A stretch of DNA of 64,000 nucleotides from Thalassotalea_B piscium_A (GCA_049347715.1 CP186339.1:2728001-2792000); one strand, 5' to 3'. Shown: positions 26,790 through 37,865, counted from the stretch's first letter. Numbers and translations are program-made. The notes: generated by a model from the sequence alone, not told the origin.

Positions 26790-29700
26790 TCAGTTACGTT
26801 TATTTATCCATAAGGCTATTTTTTCAAGCACATTATCAGGTTTAATGGGTTTAGTTAGATAATCATCCATACCTGCATCCAGGCATTTTTCTTTATCACC
26901 TTGCATTGCATTGGCTGTAATCGCGATAATTGGAATAGTCTTGTTCTCTATGCCAGCTTCACCAGCCCTTATTTTTCGAGTTGCTTCATAGCCATCCATT
27001 TCTGGCATTTGGCAGTCCATAATAACAAGTGTATAAGGTTTGCTTTTTTCAGCTTCCCGTAAACGTGTTATCGCCTCAATGCCGTTAATAGCAACGTCAG
27101 CAGTAAAGCCTATTTTTTTGATGACATTTAATGCGATGATCTGATTTACCCGATTATCTTCAACTAATAAAATATGAGCCGCTTCAGTCCCTGTATTTTT
27201 CACACCTATATCATCAAGGTTTTCTAAGTTAAGATGATTTTTATCTGTTAAATAGGCCTGAGTATCATCTAAAGTAAAGGCTAATGCATTAAGTAGATCG
27301 TTGGTTGTTACTGGTTTAGTGAAAGAACCACTAAGCCCTATTCGTTCATAGTCTTTAGTGCCTTTTGGGTCATCCATCGACGTCATCATTACTAATTTCA
27401 TCTTATTATAATGGTGATTATCTCTGATGTTTTTCACTAATTCTTCGCCATCCATTTCAGGCATATGCCTATCCAATAAGGCTAAATCAAACACAGATGA
27501 ATCGAAAGTTGTTAAGCGATCATCACAAATTTTGAGGGCTTGCTCACCACTGTTAGCTTTAGTAACAGTAATTCCCCAATGTACTAATTGTTTAGTTAGC
27601 ACGTCACTGTTAGTTTGATTATCATCAACCACTAAAACGTTTAACCTTGAACAATCAAACGCAGGCATAATCGCCTCAGACAATTGGCTTTCTTGGACTA
27701 CACAGCTGATTTCAAAACAGCTGCCAATACCTACTTCACTTGATACGCTCACATCACCATCAAGCAAATTACATAAGTTTTTAGTAATACTTAACCCTAG
27801 TCCTGTGCCTCCATATTTTCTGGTAGTTGAAGCATCTAACTGACTAAAGTCACCAAAAAGTAAAGGAATTTTATCTTCAGGTATACCAATACCAGTATCT
27901 GTAATTTTACAGTTAAAAATAAGGTCATGCGCATTTTCTGCAGGCGTAAGTTTAGCTGTAATGACAACCTCTCCTTCTGCAGTAAACTTAATCGCATTAC
28001 TTAACAAATTAGCTAATATTTGTCTTATCCTGCTTGGATCAGACTTTATTGAAGACCAACGCACTTCACTTAAGTCAAGGATGAGTTCAACCCCTTTTTG
28101 TTGCGCTGAAAGCGCAATAGACTTGGTAAGTTTTTCCAATAATTGACAGATATTAAAATCAATACATTCTAGCTCTATGCGACCAGCCTCAATTTTTGAA
28201 AAATCAAGAATATCATTAATGAGGGTCAATAAAGAATTGGCACTAGACTCAGCAATACTCACCCTTTCCTCTTGCTCTTTGGTTAGCTCGCTATGGGTTA
28301 ACAGCTCAAGCATTCCTAATACACCATTCATCGGAGTCCTGATTTCATGACTCATATTGGCTAAAAACTCTGACTTTAATTGTGTCGCTTCTTCCGCTTT
28401 TTTTAATGCCTCTGTTAAGTTCTGAGCTTGCTCTTTCAATGAAGCTGTTTTTTCAGTTACTTGTTGTTCAAGTGCTATAACAAATTGTTTTTGTTTTGTA
28501 ATTTCAGTTTGTTGTAAGCGGGTTCTCAAATAAATAACAATGAAAACAACAAAACCTACAACTAACACATATAAACTATAAGCCCACCACGTTTTCCATG
28601 GTGGAGGAGACACAGACAAATTAATGGATAGAAGGTTTTCTCCCCATTGACCATTACTGTTAGTCGCTCTTACCAAAAACCTATACGACCCACCGTCTAA
28701 GTTGGTAAACGAAGCGGTATTTCTGTTGCCTATTTCAATCCAATTTTCATCATAACCTTCTAATTTATATGCATATTGATTCATATTAGGGGAAATAAAA
28801 TCTAATACTGAAAATTCAAAAGAAAAAAAGTAATCAAGGTAAGATAATTGTATATCCGTCACATAAGAATAAGGCTTTTCGAGTTTGACTGGCTGCCCCA
28901 TCTTATTAAAACCCGTTAAGACAATATTGAATTCATTCGTCTGAGTTTCATTAGTTGAAGTACTAAAATATTCAATTCCTCTCTGGCTACTCGTAAATAA
29001 TGTTTTATTGGCACCTTTAACTAGGCTATTTGGATAGTAATTTAGTCCTAATAAACCATTATGACTGTCAAAATTAACAATTTCTCCGGAAACGGGATCA
29101 AGTTTTGAAATTCCTTTATTGGTGGTTAACCATAAGTAACCGTCATCATCGTCAACAATTGCCCGAATCAAAGGAGTAGCTAATCCGTTGTGGTTACTAA
29201 AATGAGTAAAGGTTTTTGTTTCAGGAATATATAAATTAAGACCTTTTGGTGTAGCTATCCAAATTTTACCATCACTCGATTGATGTATATCCTGCACAAT
29301 ATTCCCTAACAGGCTATCAACTTTATTATTATTGCTTTTAAAAGTAATAAATCGTTGGCTAGCTGCTTCCCAAAGACTTACTCCGTCACCTGTACCTACC
29401 CACATATTTTGTTTGTTATCTTTAACTATTTCTAATATTTCTGGATGCGATAATCCTAATGAATCATCTAAGTGACTAAACCGTTTAACCAGTGGATCAT
29501 AAAGATAGATGCCACTCTTGTATGTACCAATCCAAAGGTTGCCATATTGATCCATATTCAGCGCTCTTAACTCTCTAAACTGCTCATAGAATGGTGTTGA
29601 TGCTGGATATGATATTAATTCCACTTCTTTGGTTTTGAGATTAAACCTAGCTAAGCCTTTATCTTGAGCAAGCCATAAGTTATTGCCTTCTTTAAATAAA

Positions 29701-30956
29701 ATAGGTTTATCTAATACCCTATTACCAATATAGCCATTTTCACTACTAAAAATAGGAGGGGATAATGTTTCTAGAGATTGCTTTGATACGCTCCACTTAA
29801 ACAATTGTGAAGATGATGACATAATTAACAAATCACCATTATCGTCAGTGGTAATGCCATTAGGGATCATCAACTCAGCTTTATTAATCGACTTAAATTG
29901 CCGATGCGGTACTAACTTGTAAATACCATGTACTTCGCTAGTCACCCAAAGACTTCTTGAACTGTCTTCAAAAACAATTCTTAAGCCATCATTGTGTGGT
30001 AGATCAAATTGTTCAATGCCCCTCTTAGAGTTTGTATGTCTAAATAAACCTTCACTCGTGACTATCCAAATATAGCCATCTCTATCTTCAATAATAGAAT
30101 TCACTTGTCCTAAATTTTCACCATTAGAACGAGTTACTGGAGTAAAACCTCTTTGAGATTGATCAAAATTAAACAAGCCATGATGTGTGCCTACATACAG
30201 CTTGCCTGTTGACGATTTGAGAATACTTCGAATTTCATTAGCACCTGTGGGGGTTTTATTATCTGGATCGGGGAAAAAATGTGAAAAGGTTTGCGTTGTT
30301 TTATTAAATAAATTCAAACCATAACTAGTCGCCACCCAAAGACTACGACTATTATTTTCTTCAATATCCCAGATTCTATTATGGGATAAGCTCGATTCTT
30401 TACCCTCAATATTCTTAAAATGCTCAAAGGTATTATTGCCAAGGGATAGATTTAATCCTTGATCATATGTTCCTAACCAAATCGCGTCTTCCTGATCATG
30501 AAAGAGTGACTGAATACGATTTGATGAAATAGAATTAGGCCGCTGATCTTCATGAATAAAAGCTGTAAATTGACCTGTTTTAGGATCATAATGATTAGCG
30601 CCACCACCCCATGTGCCAATCCAAATATTACCGTCACCATCTAACATCAGGTTGCCGGCATCATTATGCGATAAACCGTTTGCATTCATACTATCGAATT
30701 CAAATAAGGTTACTTTGCGACCATCAAAACGCATTACCCCATTTTCAGCCGTACCAAACCAAAGTAACCCTTGCTTATCTTGTATAATGGAATAGATCTC
30801 AGAAGAAATAAAACCATCTTCCGCTGTTAGCTTTTTAACTGAATATTGATTACTGAGGTTCGAAGACTGTTCATTGCAATACGCGGGGCTCAAGCTAAAA
30901 CTAAAAATGACTAACAGCCAAATAAAGCGATTAGCAAGCAACAAATTAAATATCAT
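26790..30956 (-). CDS. Hybrid sensor histidine kinase with two-component propeller (Reg_prop/Y_Y_Y), two receiver domains
   Basis: A 1388-residue one-protein two-component system. After a signal/anchor segment come about 14 Reg_prop blades (repeats such as GLLWFGTAENGVMRFDG, NIWIGTWGGG) forming periplasmic propellers to ~residue 690, then a Y_Y_Y domain and one membrane helix near 795. The HisKA site is MSHEIRTPMNG (His ~870). The HATPase has NLLSNAIKFT, DTGIGIP and GGTGLGLSI. Two receivers follow with phospho-Asp in LLDRHMPEMDG (~1162) and IMDCQMPEMDG (~1315). There is no output domain, so it must signal to another protein. Polysaccharide fragments are typical ligands of this class. It is divergent from a cyclase with the same sensor type. 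Confidence 0.93.
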   Translation of the reverse strand: MIFNLLLANRFIWLLVIFSFSLSPAYCNEQSSNLSNQYSVKKLTAEDGFISSEIYSIIQDKQGLLWFGTAENGVMRFDGRKVTLFEFDSMNANGLSHNDAGNLMLDGDGNIWIGTWGGGANHYDPKTGQFTAFIHEDQRPNSISSNRIQSLFHDQEDAIWLGTYDQGLNLSLGNNTFEHFKNIEGKESSLSHNRIWDIEENNSRSLWVATSYGLNLFNKTTQTFSHFFPDPDNKTPTGANEIRSILKSSTGKLYVGTHHGLFNFDQSQRGFTPVTRSNGENLGQVNSIIEDRDGYIWIVTSEGLFRHTNSKRGIEQFDLPHNDGLRIVFEDSSRSLWVTSEVHGIYKLVPHRQFKSINKAELMIPNGITTDDNGDLLIMSSSSQLFKWSVSKQSLETLSPPIFSSENGYIGNRVLDKPILFKEGNNLWLAQDKGLARFNLKTKEVELISYPASTPFYEQFRELRALNMDQYGNLWIGTYKSGIYLYDPLVKRFSHLDDSLGLSHPEILEIVKDNKQNMWVGTGDGVSLWEAASQRFITFKSNNNKVDSLLGNIVQDIHQSSDGKIWIATPKGLNLYIPETKTFTHFSNHNGLATPLIRAIVDDDDGYLWLTTNKGISKLDPVSGEIVNFDSHNGLLGLNYYPNSLVKGANKTLFTSSQRGIEYFSTSTNETQTNEFNIVLTGFNKMGQPVKLEKPYSYVTDIQLSYLDYFFSFEFSVLDFISPNMNQYAYKLEGYDENWIEIGNRNTASFTNLDGGSYRFLVRATNSNGQWGENLLSINLSVSPPPWKTWWAYSLYVLVVGFVVFIVIYLRTRLQQTEITKQKQFVIALEQQVTEKTASLKEQAQNLTEALKKAEEATQLKSEFLANMSHEIRTPMNGVLGMLELLTHSELTKEQEERVSIAESSANSLLTLINDILDFSKIEAGRIELECIDFNICQLLEKLTKSIALSAQQKGVELILDLSEVRWSSIKSDPSRIRQILANLLSNAIKFTAEGEVVITAKLTPAENAHDLIFNCKITDTGIGIPEDKIPLLFGDFSQLDASTTRKYGGTGLGLSITKNLCNLLDGDVSVSSEVGIGSCFEISCVVQESQLSEAIMPAFDCSRLNVLVVDDNQTNSDVLTKQLVHWGITVTKANSGEQALKICDDRLTTFDSSVFDLALLDRHMPEMDGEELVKNIRDNHHYNKMKLVMMTSMDDPKGTKDYERIGLSGSFTKPVTTNDLLNALAFTLDDTQAYLTDKNHLNLENLDDIGVKNTGTEAAHILLVEDNRVNQIIALNVIKKIGFTADVAINGIEAITRLREAEKSKPYTLVIMDCQMPEMDGYEATRKIRAGEAGIENKTIPIIAITANAMQGDKEKCLDAGMDDYLTKPIKPDNVLEKIALWINKRN

Positions 30957-31371
30957 AAACGTTAAGGTATCTTAATTGAGGTGATCATCACAAAAACGTG
31001 AACACAAGCTTTACTTTAGTTTATTTAATCAACTATATCTATCTATAACGGTTTAGCTTGATCATTAACGCATTCAAACATTAAGACATAGATAAACCAT
31101 AATCATCCTTACATGTATTAAAAACGTAAGCTGATCAATTCTCACTGCTATGATTTAGACACATTTATATTGTCAATTTAACCTCACACAAAAAAAATTA
31201 TTTTCATAAAAACAAATTAGATAAAAGTAAGCGAAGTATGAATAACTGTTTTTGTTAACGTTTTAGTCTAGAATAATAAAAGAACATAATGATTTACTAT
31301 TTTCATAAATAGAGGTATTAATTGATTTTTTCACCCATGATTTTTAAAAATCACATTAGGATAATCAGTTG
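30957..31371. other. Divergent intergenic region between the two propeller sensors
   Basis: This 415-bp AT-rich gap must hold the promoters of both large sensors. I see no convincing operator, repeat or small gene in it. AGGA at 31358-31361 is the ribosome binding site for the cyclase gene. Confidence 0.4.
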
Positions 31372-34300
31372 ATGTTGATCCGATTTTTAGTATTTATTAT
31401 GTTTTTGATCTACTCGTTCGCTCATGCAGCGAGTGCTCTTGGGAATGAAAGGGTTAAAACTGATAGTATTTTTGAAGTCGGCGACTATTACTTCAAAGAT
31501 GTCAACGCAGATCAAATGCTACCAAGATCGGCTGTATCCAGTTTTGTTGAAGATGATGATGGTTTTATTTGGATAGCGGGTTCTGACGGTTTAGTACGTT
31601 ATGATGGTTACTATTTTAAAGCTTTTAAGCATAACGAAAATGATCCGAATTCGCTAAGCGACAACCGCATTAATACCATGTGGAAAGGATATGATGGTTT
31701 AATTTACATCGGCACAAATGCCAATGGATTATCCGTGTTCAATCCCAAAACCGAAAAATTTATTAATTACAAACATAACCCTAAAAATAACAACAGCATC
31801 GCTGACAATTCTGTAAGAGTAATTCTTGGCGATGAACAAGGGGGGATCTGGTTAGGGACAAATAACGGTTTAGATTATTTTACCCCATCACAGAACACGT
31901 TCACGCACTATAAACAGCAAAAAGATAATCAAAATAGTTTAAATAATAATCATGTTCGCTCACTGTTTATTGATAAAAACAAAACCTTATGGATTGGCAC
32001 ATGGCAAGGACTCAATAGATTTAATCAAAAGACTCAAACCTTTAAAAGTATTCTAAGTGATCATCAACAAGCTAACTCCTTTGCCAATCAAATTATTTAT
32101 ACCATGTTTGAATCAGCCGATGGAAAATTATGGTTAGGCACCGCTGACAAAGGCGCTGCATGGATTGACCCTACACTTACTGAAACACAATTAACAATTA
32201 ACTGGTTAAGTTTAGATCCAACGAAAAAGCATTCACTCTCATCCCCTTGGGTCACTTCTATTAAACAAATAACCCCTACAACACTTTGGTTGAGTACTTA
32301 TGGCGGGGGCATTAATGAAGTAAATACTTTAACCGGCAAAGTAACAAAACATATCGTTTACGATAAATTTATTTCTGGCAGCATTAATCAAAATGAAATT
32401 AGTACTATGTTTGTCGACAGTTCGGGTCTTGTTTGGTTAGGTAATTGGGGACAAGGCGTAAATATTTATAATACAAACAATAGCGCTTTTAGAACTCTTC
32501 ATCATAGTCCCATAAAATCAACAGGATTAAGTCGCGATGAAATATTCTCTATTTTAGAGTTAAAAAACGGTGAAATATGGTTTGGCACGAACAATAATGG
32601 CATCGATATTTTTTCACCTACCCTTGGTTTTATTGAAGGTCATCGCCCAACTAACGGCCAAGATGACCAACTCCAAGGTGACAGTGTTTTAGCTATGGCT
32701 CAAACAACTAATGGTGATATTTGGATAGGTACAAGGCACCACGGCTTATATCGATATAACCCAGATACAAGAAAATTTAAATATTTTACTACGCAAGATG
32801 GCATAGATGTTAAAGGCGTTACCAAGTTATGGGCTGATAATAATGGTGATTTATGGATTGCATCAGATGTAAGTTTTTATCATTTTGACAGCAAGCTTAA
32901 TCAATTTATCCCTCAAAAAACGATCGACAATAAAGCCTTTAGTTCATCGGTAAACACAATTCATGTTTCTAATGATGGTTCTACTTGGGTAGCCAGTACA
33001 CAAGGGCTTTTCGTTATAATCAAGGGTACTAATCAACTGTTACCTATTATTGACCAAAATGGTCGTTTAATTAATGAATTCAGTCAGCAAATAAACTCAA
33101 TATTTTTTGATGATAAACAAACAATGTGGGTAAATAACAATAGAGATAAATTATTTAACATATCATCTTGGACTAAAAATATTATCAACACCAAAGAGAT
33201 GAAGCTTATTCCTACCGATGATGTCACCACTTTTTATTTTTCAGAGCATCACAATAACATGGAGTTGTTATGGGGCAGTGAAGGTGTGCTTAATACCTCA
33301 AACATGAAAACCGTTAAACTAGATAAAGCTAATGGCATAGACCTAGGCAATGAATTTTATGGCAATGTCGCTAAAACCCGATACGGGCTTTTATTCTTTG
33401 CAGGTAGTAATGGTTTACTTGTTATAAAACCAGAAAGCTATCGCGACTGGGATCATGAACCTAATGTATTTATAACAAAGTTAAAAATAAATGAAAAAAT
33501 ACAAATACTCGCTGAAAGCCAAGAACTAACACTACCGACAAATAATAAAAGTATCTCATTTGAGTTTGCCGCTTTAGATTACTCGGCACCGCAAAAAATA
33601 CGTTATGCCTATCAACTGGCAGGTTACGATGACGATTGGATAGCAACAACGCCTGAACAGCGCTCCATCCAATATACTAACTTACCACCAGGAAACTATA
33701 CCTTTAAAGTCAAAGCCACTAACCGATTAGGACAATGGAGTAATAAACAAGTAGCTTTATCGTTTACTCAGGAAGCCGCTTGGCACCAAAGTATGGTATT
33801 TAAAGTCATTGTTTTCTTAGCGGTATGCCTCTGTTTTTATGGCATTTTGAAATTTAGGCTTCGTCAACTTCACCAACAAAAAATAGCATTACAGAAAAGA
33901 GTTGAGCATAAAACCGCTGACATTTTAATGTTAAGTGAAGTTGGAAAAGAATTAACTACCTCCCATGCGAAACAAGAGGTTGGGGTAAAATTGTATAAAA
34001 GTCTTTCAAAAATAATGCCTGTAGATGCTTTCTTATTAGGAATGGTTGTTGAAGAGACTAATAGTATTAATTTCACCACCGTAATTGAAGAAAATCATTC
34101 CTTAGAAAGCGTTGACATCTCCATGGCTAAAGAAGATAAATTAGCCGTTCAATGTGTCATAAATAATCAAGAATATATTTTAATGACCTCACAAGACATT
34201 GAAAAATATCATTTTTCTGTTGATTTAACCCCTATAACGGGCACGAGAATGTCTTCGGTTATCTATGAGCCACTAATTATTAAAAATAAAACAGTGGGTG

Positions 34301-35142
34301 TATTAAGTGTACAACGAAAAAGTGAGCACGCATTCACTAATACCGATATCGACATGCTACGTACACTCGCCAGTTATACTGCTGTCGCTATTGATAATGT
34401 TTTAGCTTATGAACAAATTGCTTATAAAAACGAAGCCCTTAAAAAGGCTATTGAAAACCTCGAATTAGTAACCTATACCGATCAGTTAACAGGAGCTCAT
34501 AACCGACGTTTTCTTGATAAGTACCTAGAACAATCTTTAAATTTGCAACAACGACAATGCAAAACCAATAGCTCAGCAACGAATCAAGATTTTGGTTTTA
34601 TATTAATCGACGTGGATCACTTTAAACAAGTGAATGACACCTATGGACATGCAGCTGGTGACAAAGTTCTTTGCCAAATTGTCGATATAATTACTACAAC
34701 GTGTCGTAGTTCAGACTGGATTGTACGCTGGGGAGGAGAAGAATTCCTTGTGGTTTGCCAATATACCGAGCGTAATTATTTAAATAATATGGCCGAGCGC
34801 ATCAGACACAATATTGAACAGCACTCCTTTGATTTAGGTAACGGAAAATTCAGCAAACAAACCTGCTCTATGGGTATATCACCAATACCTTTTAATAAAA
34901 GAAAATTCGATGCTATATCATGGCAACAATCACTCAATATAGCTGATATCGCACTTTATGCAGCTAAAATCCATGGACGAAATGCTTGGGTTGAACTTTG
35001 TAACAACCCACTAAAAGATAATGATTTATCATATGATGATTTAATTAATAATATGCAAGAACATATCAATCAACAAAATGTACTGCTTTCAACATCAATC
35101 ACTGATAAGCAAGTAACAATTAATCCTCAGACTAAAAACTAA
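31372..35142 (+). CDS. Diguanylate cyclase with two-component propeller sensor (Reg_prop/Y_Y_Y-GAF-GGDEF)
   Basis: A 1256-residue membrane protein. Signal peptide, then Reg_prop blades (GFIWIAGSDGLVRYDG, GGIWLGTNNGLDYF, KTLWIGTWQGLNRF) to about residue 690, a Y_Y_Y domain, a membrane helix near 805-825 (VIVFLAVCLCFYGIL), a coiled linker, a GAF domain (~850-1000) and a C-terminal GGDEF domain. The active site is WGGEEF near residue 1120 with the product-inhibition I-site RSSD five residues before it, so an active, feedback-controlled c-di-GMP synthase is expected. A TTG three bases upstream is the alternative start; ATG 31372 is better spaced from AGGA. It shares its sensor architecture with the divergent kinase. 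Confidence 0.93.
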   Translation: MLIRFLVFIMFLIYSFAHAASALGNERVKTDSIFEVGDYYFKDVNADQMLPRSAVSSFVEDDDGFIWIAGSDGLVRYDGYYFKAFKHNENDPNSLSDNRINTMWKGYDGLIYIGTNANGLSVFNPKTEKFINYKHNPKNNNSIADNSVRVILGDEQGGIWLGTNNGLDYFTPSQNTFTHYKQQKDNQNSLNNNHVRSLFIDKNKTLWIGTWQGLNRFNQKTQTFKSILSDHQQANSFANQIIYTMFESADGKLWLGTADKGAAWIDPTLTETQLTINWLSLDPTKKHSLSSPWVTSIKQITPTTLWLSTYGGGINEVNTLTGKVTKHIVYDKFISGSINQNEISTMFVDSSGLVWLGNWGQGVNIYNTNNSAFRTLHHSPIKSTGLSRDEIFSILELKNGEIWFGTNNNGIDIFSPTLGFIEGHRPTNGQDDQLQGDSVLAMAQTTNGDIWIGTRHHGLYRYNPDTRKFKYFTTQDGIDVKGVTKLWADNNGDLWIASDVSFYHFDSKLNQFIPQKTIDNKAFSSSVNTIHVSNDGSTWVASTQGLFVIIKGTNQLLPIIDQNGRLINEFSQQINSIFFDDKQTMWVNNNRDKLFNISSWTKNIINTKEMKLIPTDDVTTFYFSEHHNNMELLWGSEGVLNTSNMKTVKLDKANGIDLGNEFYGNVAKTRYGLLFFAGSNGLLVIKPESYRDWDHEPNVFITKLKINEKIQILAESQELTLPTNNKSISFEFAALDYSAPQKIRYAYQLAGYDDDWIATTPEQRSIQYTNLPPGNYTFKVKATNRLGQWSNKQVALSFTQEAAWHQSMVFKVIVFLAVCLCFYGILKFRLRQLHQQKIALQKRVEHKTADILMLSEVGKELTTSHAKQEVGVKLYKSLSKIMPVDAFLLGMVVEETNSINFTTVIEENHSLESVDISMAKEDKLAVQCVINNQEYILMTSQDIEKYHFSVDLTPITGTRMSSVIYEPLIIKNKTVGVLSVQRKSEHAFTNTDIDMLRTLASYTAVAIDNVLAYEQIAYKNEALKKAIENLELVTYTDQLTGAHNRRFLDKYLEQSLNLQQRQCKTNSSATNQDFGFILIDVDHFKQVNDTYGHAAGDKVLCQIVDIITTTCRSSDWIVRWGGEEFLVVCQYTERNYLNNMAERIRHNIEQHSFDLGNGKFSKQTCSMGISPIPFNKRKFDAISWQQSLNIADIALYAAKIHGRNAWVELCNNPLKDNDLSYDDLINNMQEHINQQNVLLSTSITDKQVTINPQTKN

Positions 35143-35165
35143 CGGATTACTCTCATCAATAAAGC

Positions 35166-35196
35166 AAAAAAGCACCCAATCATTGGTGCTTTTTAC
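35166..35196 (+). terminator. Intrinsic terminator after the GGDEF gene
   Basis: AAAAAGCACC and GGTGCTTTTT form a strong stem with a T-run. It lies between the convergent cyclase and CotH genes and could act in both directions. Confidence 0.8.
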
Positions 35197-35222
35197 TTAA
35201 TATGAATATTCAGCTATCACTA

Positions 35223-36719
35223 TTACTGAGTCGTTAAGTATGCCTCAACAGCATCCGCACGACTTTCTGCATGTTCATTTAACTGTTCTATCGCTTGATA
35301 AAAATCATTACTACTATTTAAGAACGAAAACCCTGATTCTTCTGTTGTTGCATAAGGTGCTATCAATGCAGAATAATCGGCGTAAATCGCTTGAATAGTG
35401 TTTGTTTCAAAGGAGTCATTGATAACCTCCTGCAAGTAATTGTTATAACGAGTCTTATAAACATCGTCAGCATACAATTTTGCAATTAGTGGCCAATTAC
35501 TTGATTCAAGGTTAGAAAAATTAAGCGTTAAGGCTCCACCCATTTTACCTTCTTGCAATGCTTCATTATTATCCCAAGGAATCCAAGTCAACGTTGACGT
35601 TTCAGGATTATTGTAAAGATAAAAATTATGTGGCATTCGACCATAAGTATCCCAGTTTTGGATAATGCCATTGACAGCTAAATATTTTAAGAAACCATCT
35701 ACATCAAACACCGCTTCTAAATTTGCTCGCCAAGTAGCAGGTTCGGTAATTCTCGTCTCATCATGTAAAGCATCAAAAAGAGCAAGAATATCTGACCAGT
35801 CTTCATCATCTTCATTGGTTTTCTTTTCAAAATTTTCCTGAGAAAAACTACCTTCTACAAAACTTGAACCATCATCTTCTGGCTTATATAAATTACCGTT
35901 ATCATCAGTAAATTGTGTATCAATCACAGTGTCATCGATTTCTTCAACTAGGGTATAAAGACCGAAATATTCAGGCCCATTGCCATGATCAACATAAAGG
36001 GTATAAAAAGCAGTATTAGACACTGCCAACCCCGCACGTTTGAAAACATCAGACGCTACTTTTTCACGTAACTGTGAATTGTCATCATAATTATTTTTCA
36101 AACTGAACTTTTTAAAGCCATAAAAACGTTGATTTTTTATTTGTGGATACTCATCTTCAAATTCATCAAAATCTAATTTAAATGACAATTTAAGTATCCC
36201 TTGTTCCCAACTTGATTGTAGAGAAGAATTACCTTTGAAACGAATACCTACTCGATACCATTGCTTATCGTTATAATACACATCAGACGGAACAAAAATT
36301 GGATTTTCATCAAGATCACTATCCGAGTTAGTAGAACCTGGAGCTCCTGAACGTTGACCAAACTCACCATATCGTTCAGTCATATCATCTAACATACTTT
36401 GCCAGCGCTCAGTTGTTACCACAAAATCTAAACGCTTAACCTGTGTATTATCAAATACTTCATCAAAGTCTGGATCCGCATCTTTACTATGCGTAGTATC
36501 GCTCCAATCTGTGGCTTCAAAATTATTATCCGCATATTCTTCTGTACTTTCGTCTGAGCTATCATCTGAAGGTACTTCTATAACAATGTCGTCTTCAACA
36601 ACTTCAGTGTCATTCTCACTACCACAACCCGATATAACAAAAGAAACACTCAACATGGCAAGTAACAAACAATGTTTAAACGATTGATTAGCCTTAGTAC
36701 CAAACACACCTTTTGACAT
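35223..36719 (-). CDS. CotH-like protein kinase family lipoprotein
   Basis: A 498-residue outer- or inner-membrane lipoprotein: the lipobox ISGC follows a hydrophobic signal (residues ~16-32), then an acidic linker. The body is CotH: RVGIRFKGNSSL, FYGFKKFSLKNNYDDNSQLREKVASDVFKRAGL, FGLYTLVEEIDD with the nucleotide-binding residues, and late DTYGRMPHNFYLYNN...WIPWDNNEAL, the metal-binding part. Spore CotH is an atypical protein kinase; bacterial lipoprotein homologues in non-spore formers are common in marine species and their targets are unknown. It is monocistronic. Confidence 0.88.
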   Translation of the reverse strand: MSKGVFGTKANQSFKHCLLLAMLSVSFVISGCGSENDTEVVEDDIVIEVPSDDSSDESTEEYADNNFEATDWSDTTHSKDADPDFDEVFDNTQVKRLDFVVTTERWQSMLDDMTERYGEFGQRSGAPGSTNSDSDLDENPIFVPSDVYYNDKQWYRVGIRFKGNSSLQSSWEQGILKLSFKLDFDEFEDEYPQIKNQRFYGFKKFSLKNNYDDNSQLREKVASDVFKRAGLAVSNTAFYTLYVDHGNGPEYFGLYTLVEEIDDTVIDTQFTDDNGNLYKPEDDGSSFVEGSFSQENFEKKTNEDDEDWSDILALFDALHDETRITEPATWRANLEAVFDVDGFLKYLAVNGIIQNWDTYGRMPHNFYLYNNPETSTLTWIPWDNNEALQEGKMGGALTLNFSNLESSNWPLIAKLYADDVYKTRYNNYLQEVINDSFETNTIQAIYADYSALIAPYATTEESGFSFLNSSNDFYQAIEQLNEHAESRADAVEAYLTTQ

Positions 36720-36959
36720 ATAAAAACCCTTATATTCCTAAATATTGATCATTTAAAAACAACCAACTCAATTACTGCTCAAAAGTGTAACGAGGAAATG
36801 TGCAGCAACTGTGTAAGAAATAAGGAGATGTGTTTGTCGATATTGACTAAGATAAATATATCAACCTAGTTAAACCAACCATTAACGCATATGAAAAAAA
36901 ATAGCGCTATCTCAGCCAAAAAGGTTTTAACTTAACCGTCTACCTTAGTATCAATAACC

Positions 36960-37865
36960 TTAATTACATTGCGCTTGTAACCACTGTGAAAAGCATTGTG
37001 TACTTGGTGATGAGTGATGTTGAATGAGGTAATACCCGGCGTTTGCTTGTATGGGTTTAAATGGAGAGACTAAACGGTTTTGTTTAAAGTCTTCAGCAAC
37101 TAAGGCATAGCGCGCCATAGCTACGCCTAAACCAGCTTCAGCTGCTGCCATAGCCATATCTGTACGGTTAAAAAAATGTCCCTGATTAGCCTCAGCTTTA
37201 ACATTCATATGTTGAAACCAATATTGCCACTCAATAGACTTCTCAGCCCCCTGCCATGGCATGGCATCATGTAATAATGTAACTGACTGCCAAATCTTGT
37301 TAATATTTTCCTCAGTAGTATCTTGCCAATGAAAACGTTTGTAATAACTTGGGCTCATTACTGGGAGTAACTGCTCAGCAAGCAACAATGTTGAGTGTGG
37401 ATAACCGTAAGGAGATTGCCCATAATCTATTGCCAGATCAAAACTTCGATTTCGATGATCAACTAAAGCCCCTTCGGCAAACGTTTGAATACTAATATCT
37501 GGGTATAGCGTATAGAAATTTTGAAGTCGAGGCACTAGCCATTTAAACGCAAAAGATGGGGTTAATTTTAAACGAACTTCACCACCTACAATAGGTTTTC
37601 GACGTAAATGCTCAATTGTTTGTTGAATGTCATCAAAGCTATTATCAATCACGCGCAGTAATTCGCTGCCTGCATGAGTAAGTTTTATCCCTCTAGAGTG
37701 TCTTTCAAACAACTGAAATAATAGTCTTTCTTCTAATAGGCTAATTTGTTGACTCACTGCACCAGTAGTAAGATGTAAATAATTAGCGGCTTGGGTAAAG
37801 CTGCCAAAATTTGCTGCAACCCTGAAAGTCGCTAAACCAGATAAAGTACTTCCTGCAATAGACAC
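36960..37865 (-). CDS. LysR-type transcriptional regulator (GcvA/AmpR-like), probable regulator of dadA
   Basis: A 301-residue LysR regulator. The winged helix covers residues ~9-67 (LATFRVAANFGSFTQAANYLHLTTGAVSQQISLLEERL), followed by a substrate-binding domain beginning VRLKLTPSFAFKWLVPRL, the GcvA/TrpI/AmpR subgroup pattern. It is divergent from dadA with about 110 bp between starts, the typical LysR target layout, so it most likely controls D-amino-acid dehydrogenase in response to an amino acid. It is a family-level call; no operator could be fixed. Confidence 0.9.
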   Translation of the reverse strand: MSIAGSTLSGLATFRVAANFGSFTQAANYLHLTTGAVSQQISLLEERLLFQLFERHSRGIKLTHAGSELLRVIDNSFDDIQQTIEHLRRKPIVGGEVRLKLTPSFAFKWLVPRLQNFYTLYPDISIQTFAEGALVDHRNRSFDLAIDYGQSPYGYPHSTLLLAEQLLPVMSPSYYKRFHWQDTTEENINKIWQSVTLLHDAMPWQGAEKSIEWQYWFQHMNVKAEANQGHFFNRTDMAMAAAEAGLGVAMARYALVAEDFKQNRLVSPFKPIQANAGYYLIQHHSSPSTQCFSQWLQAQCN

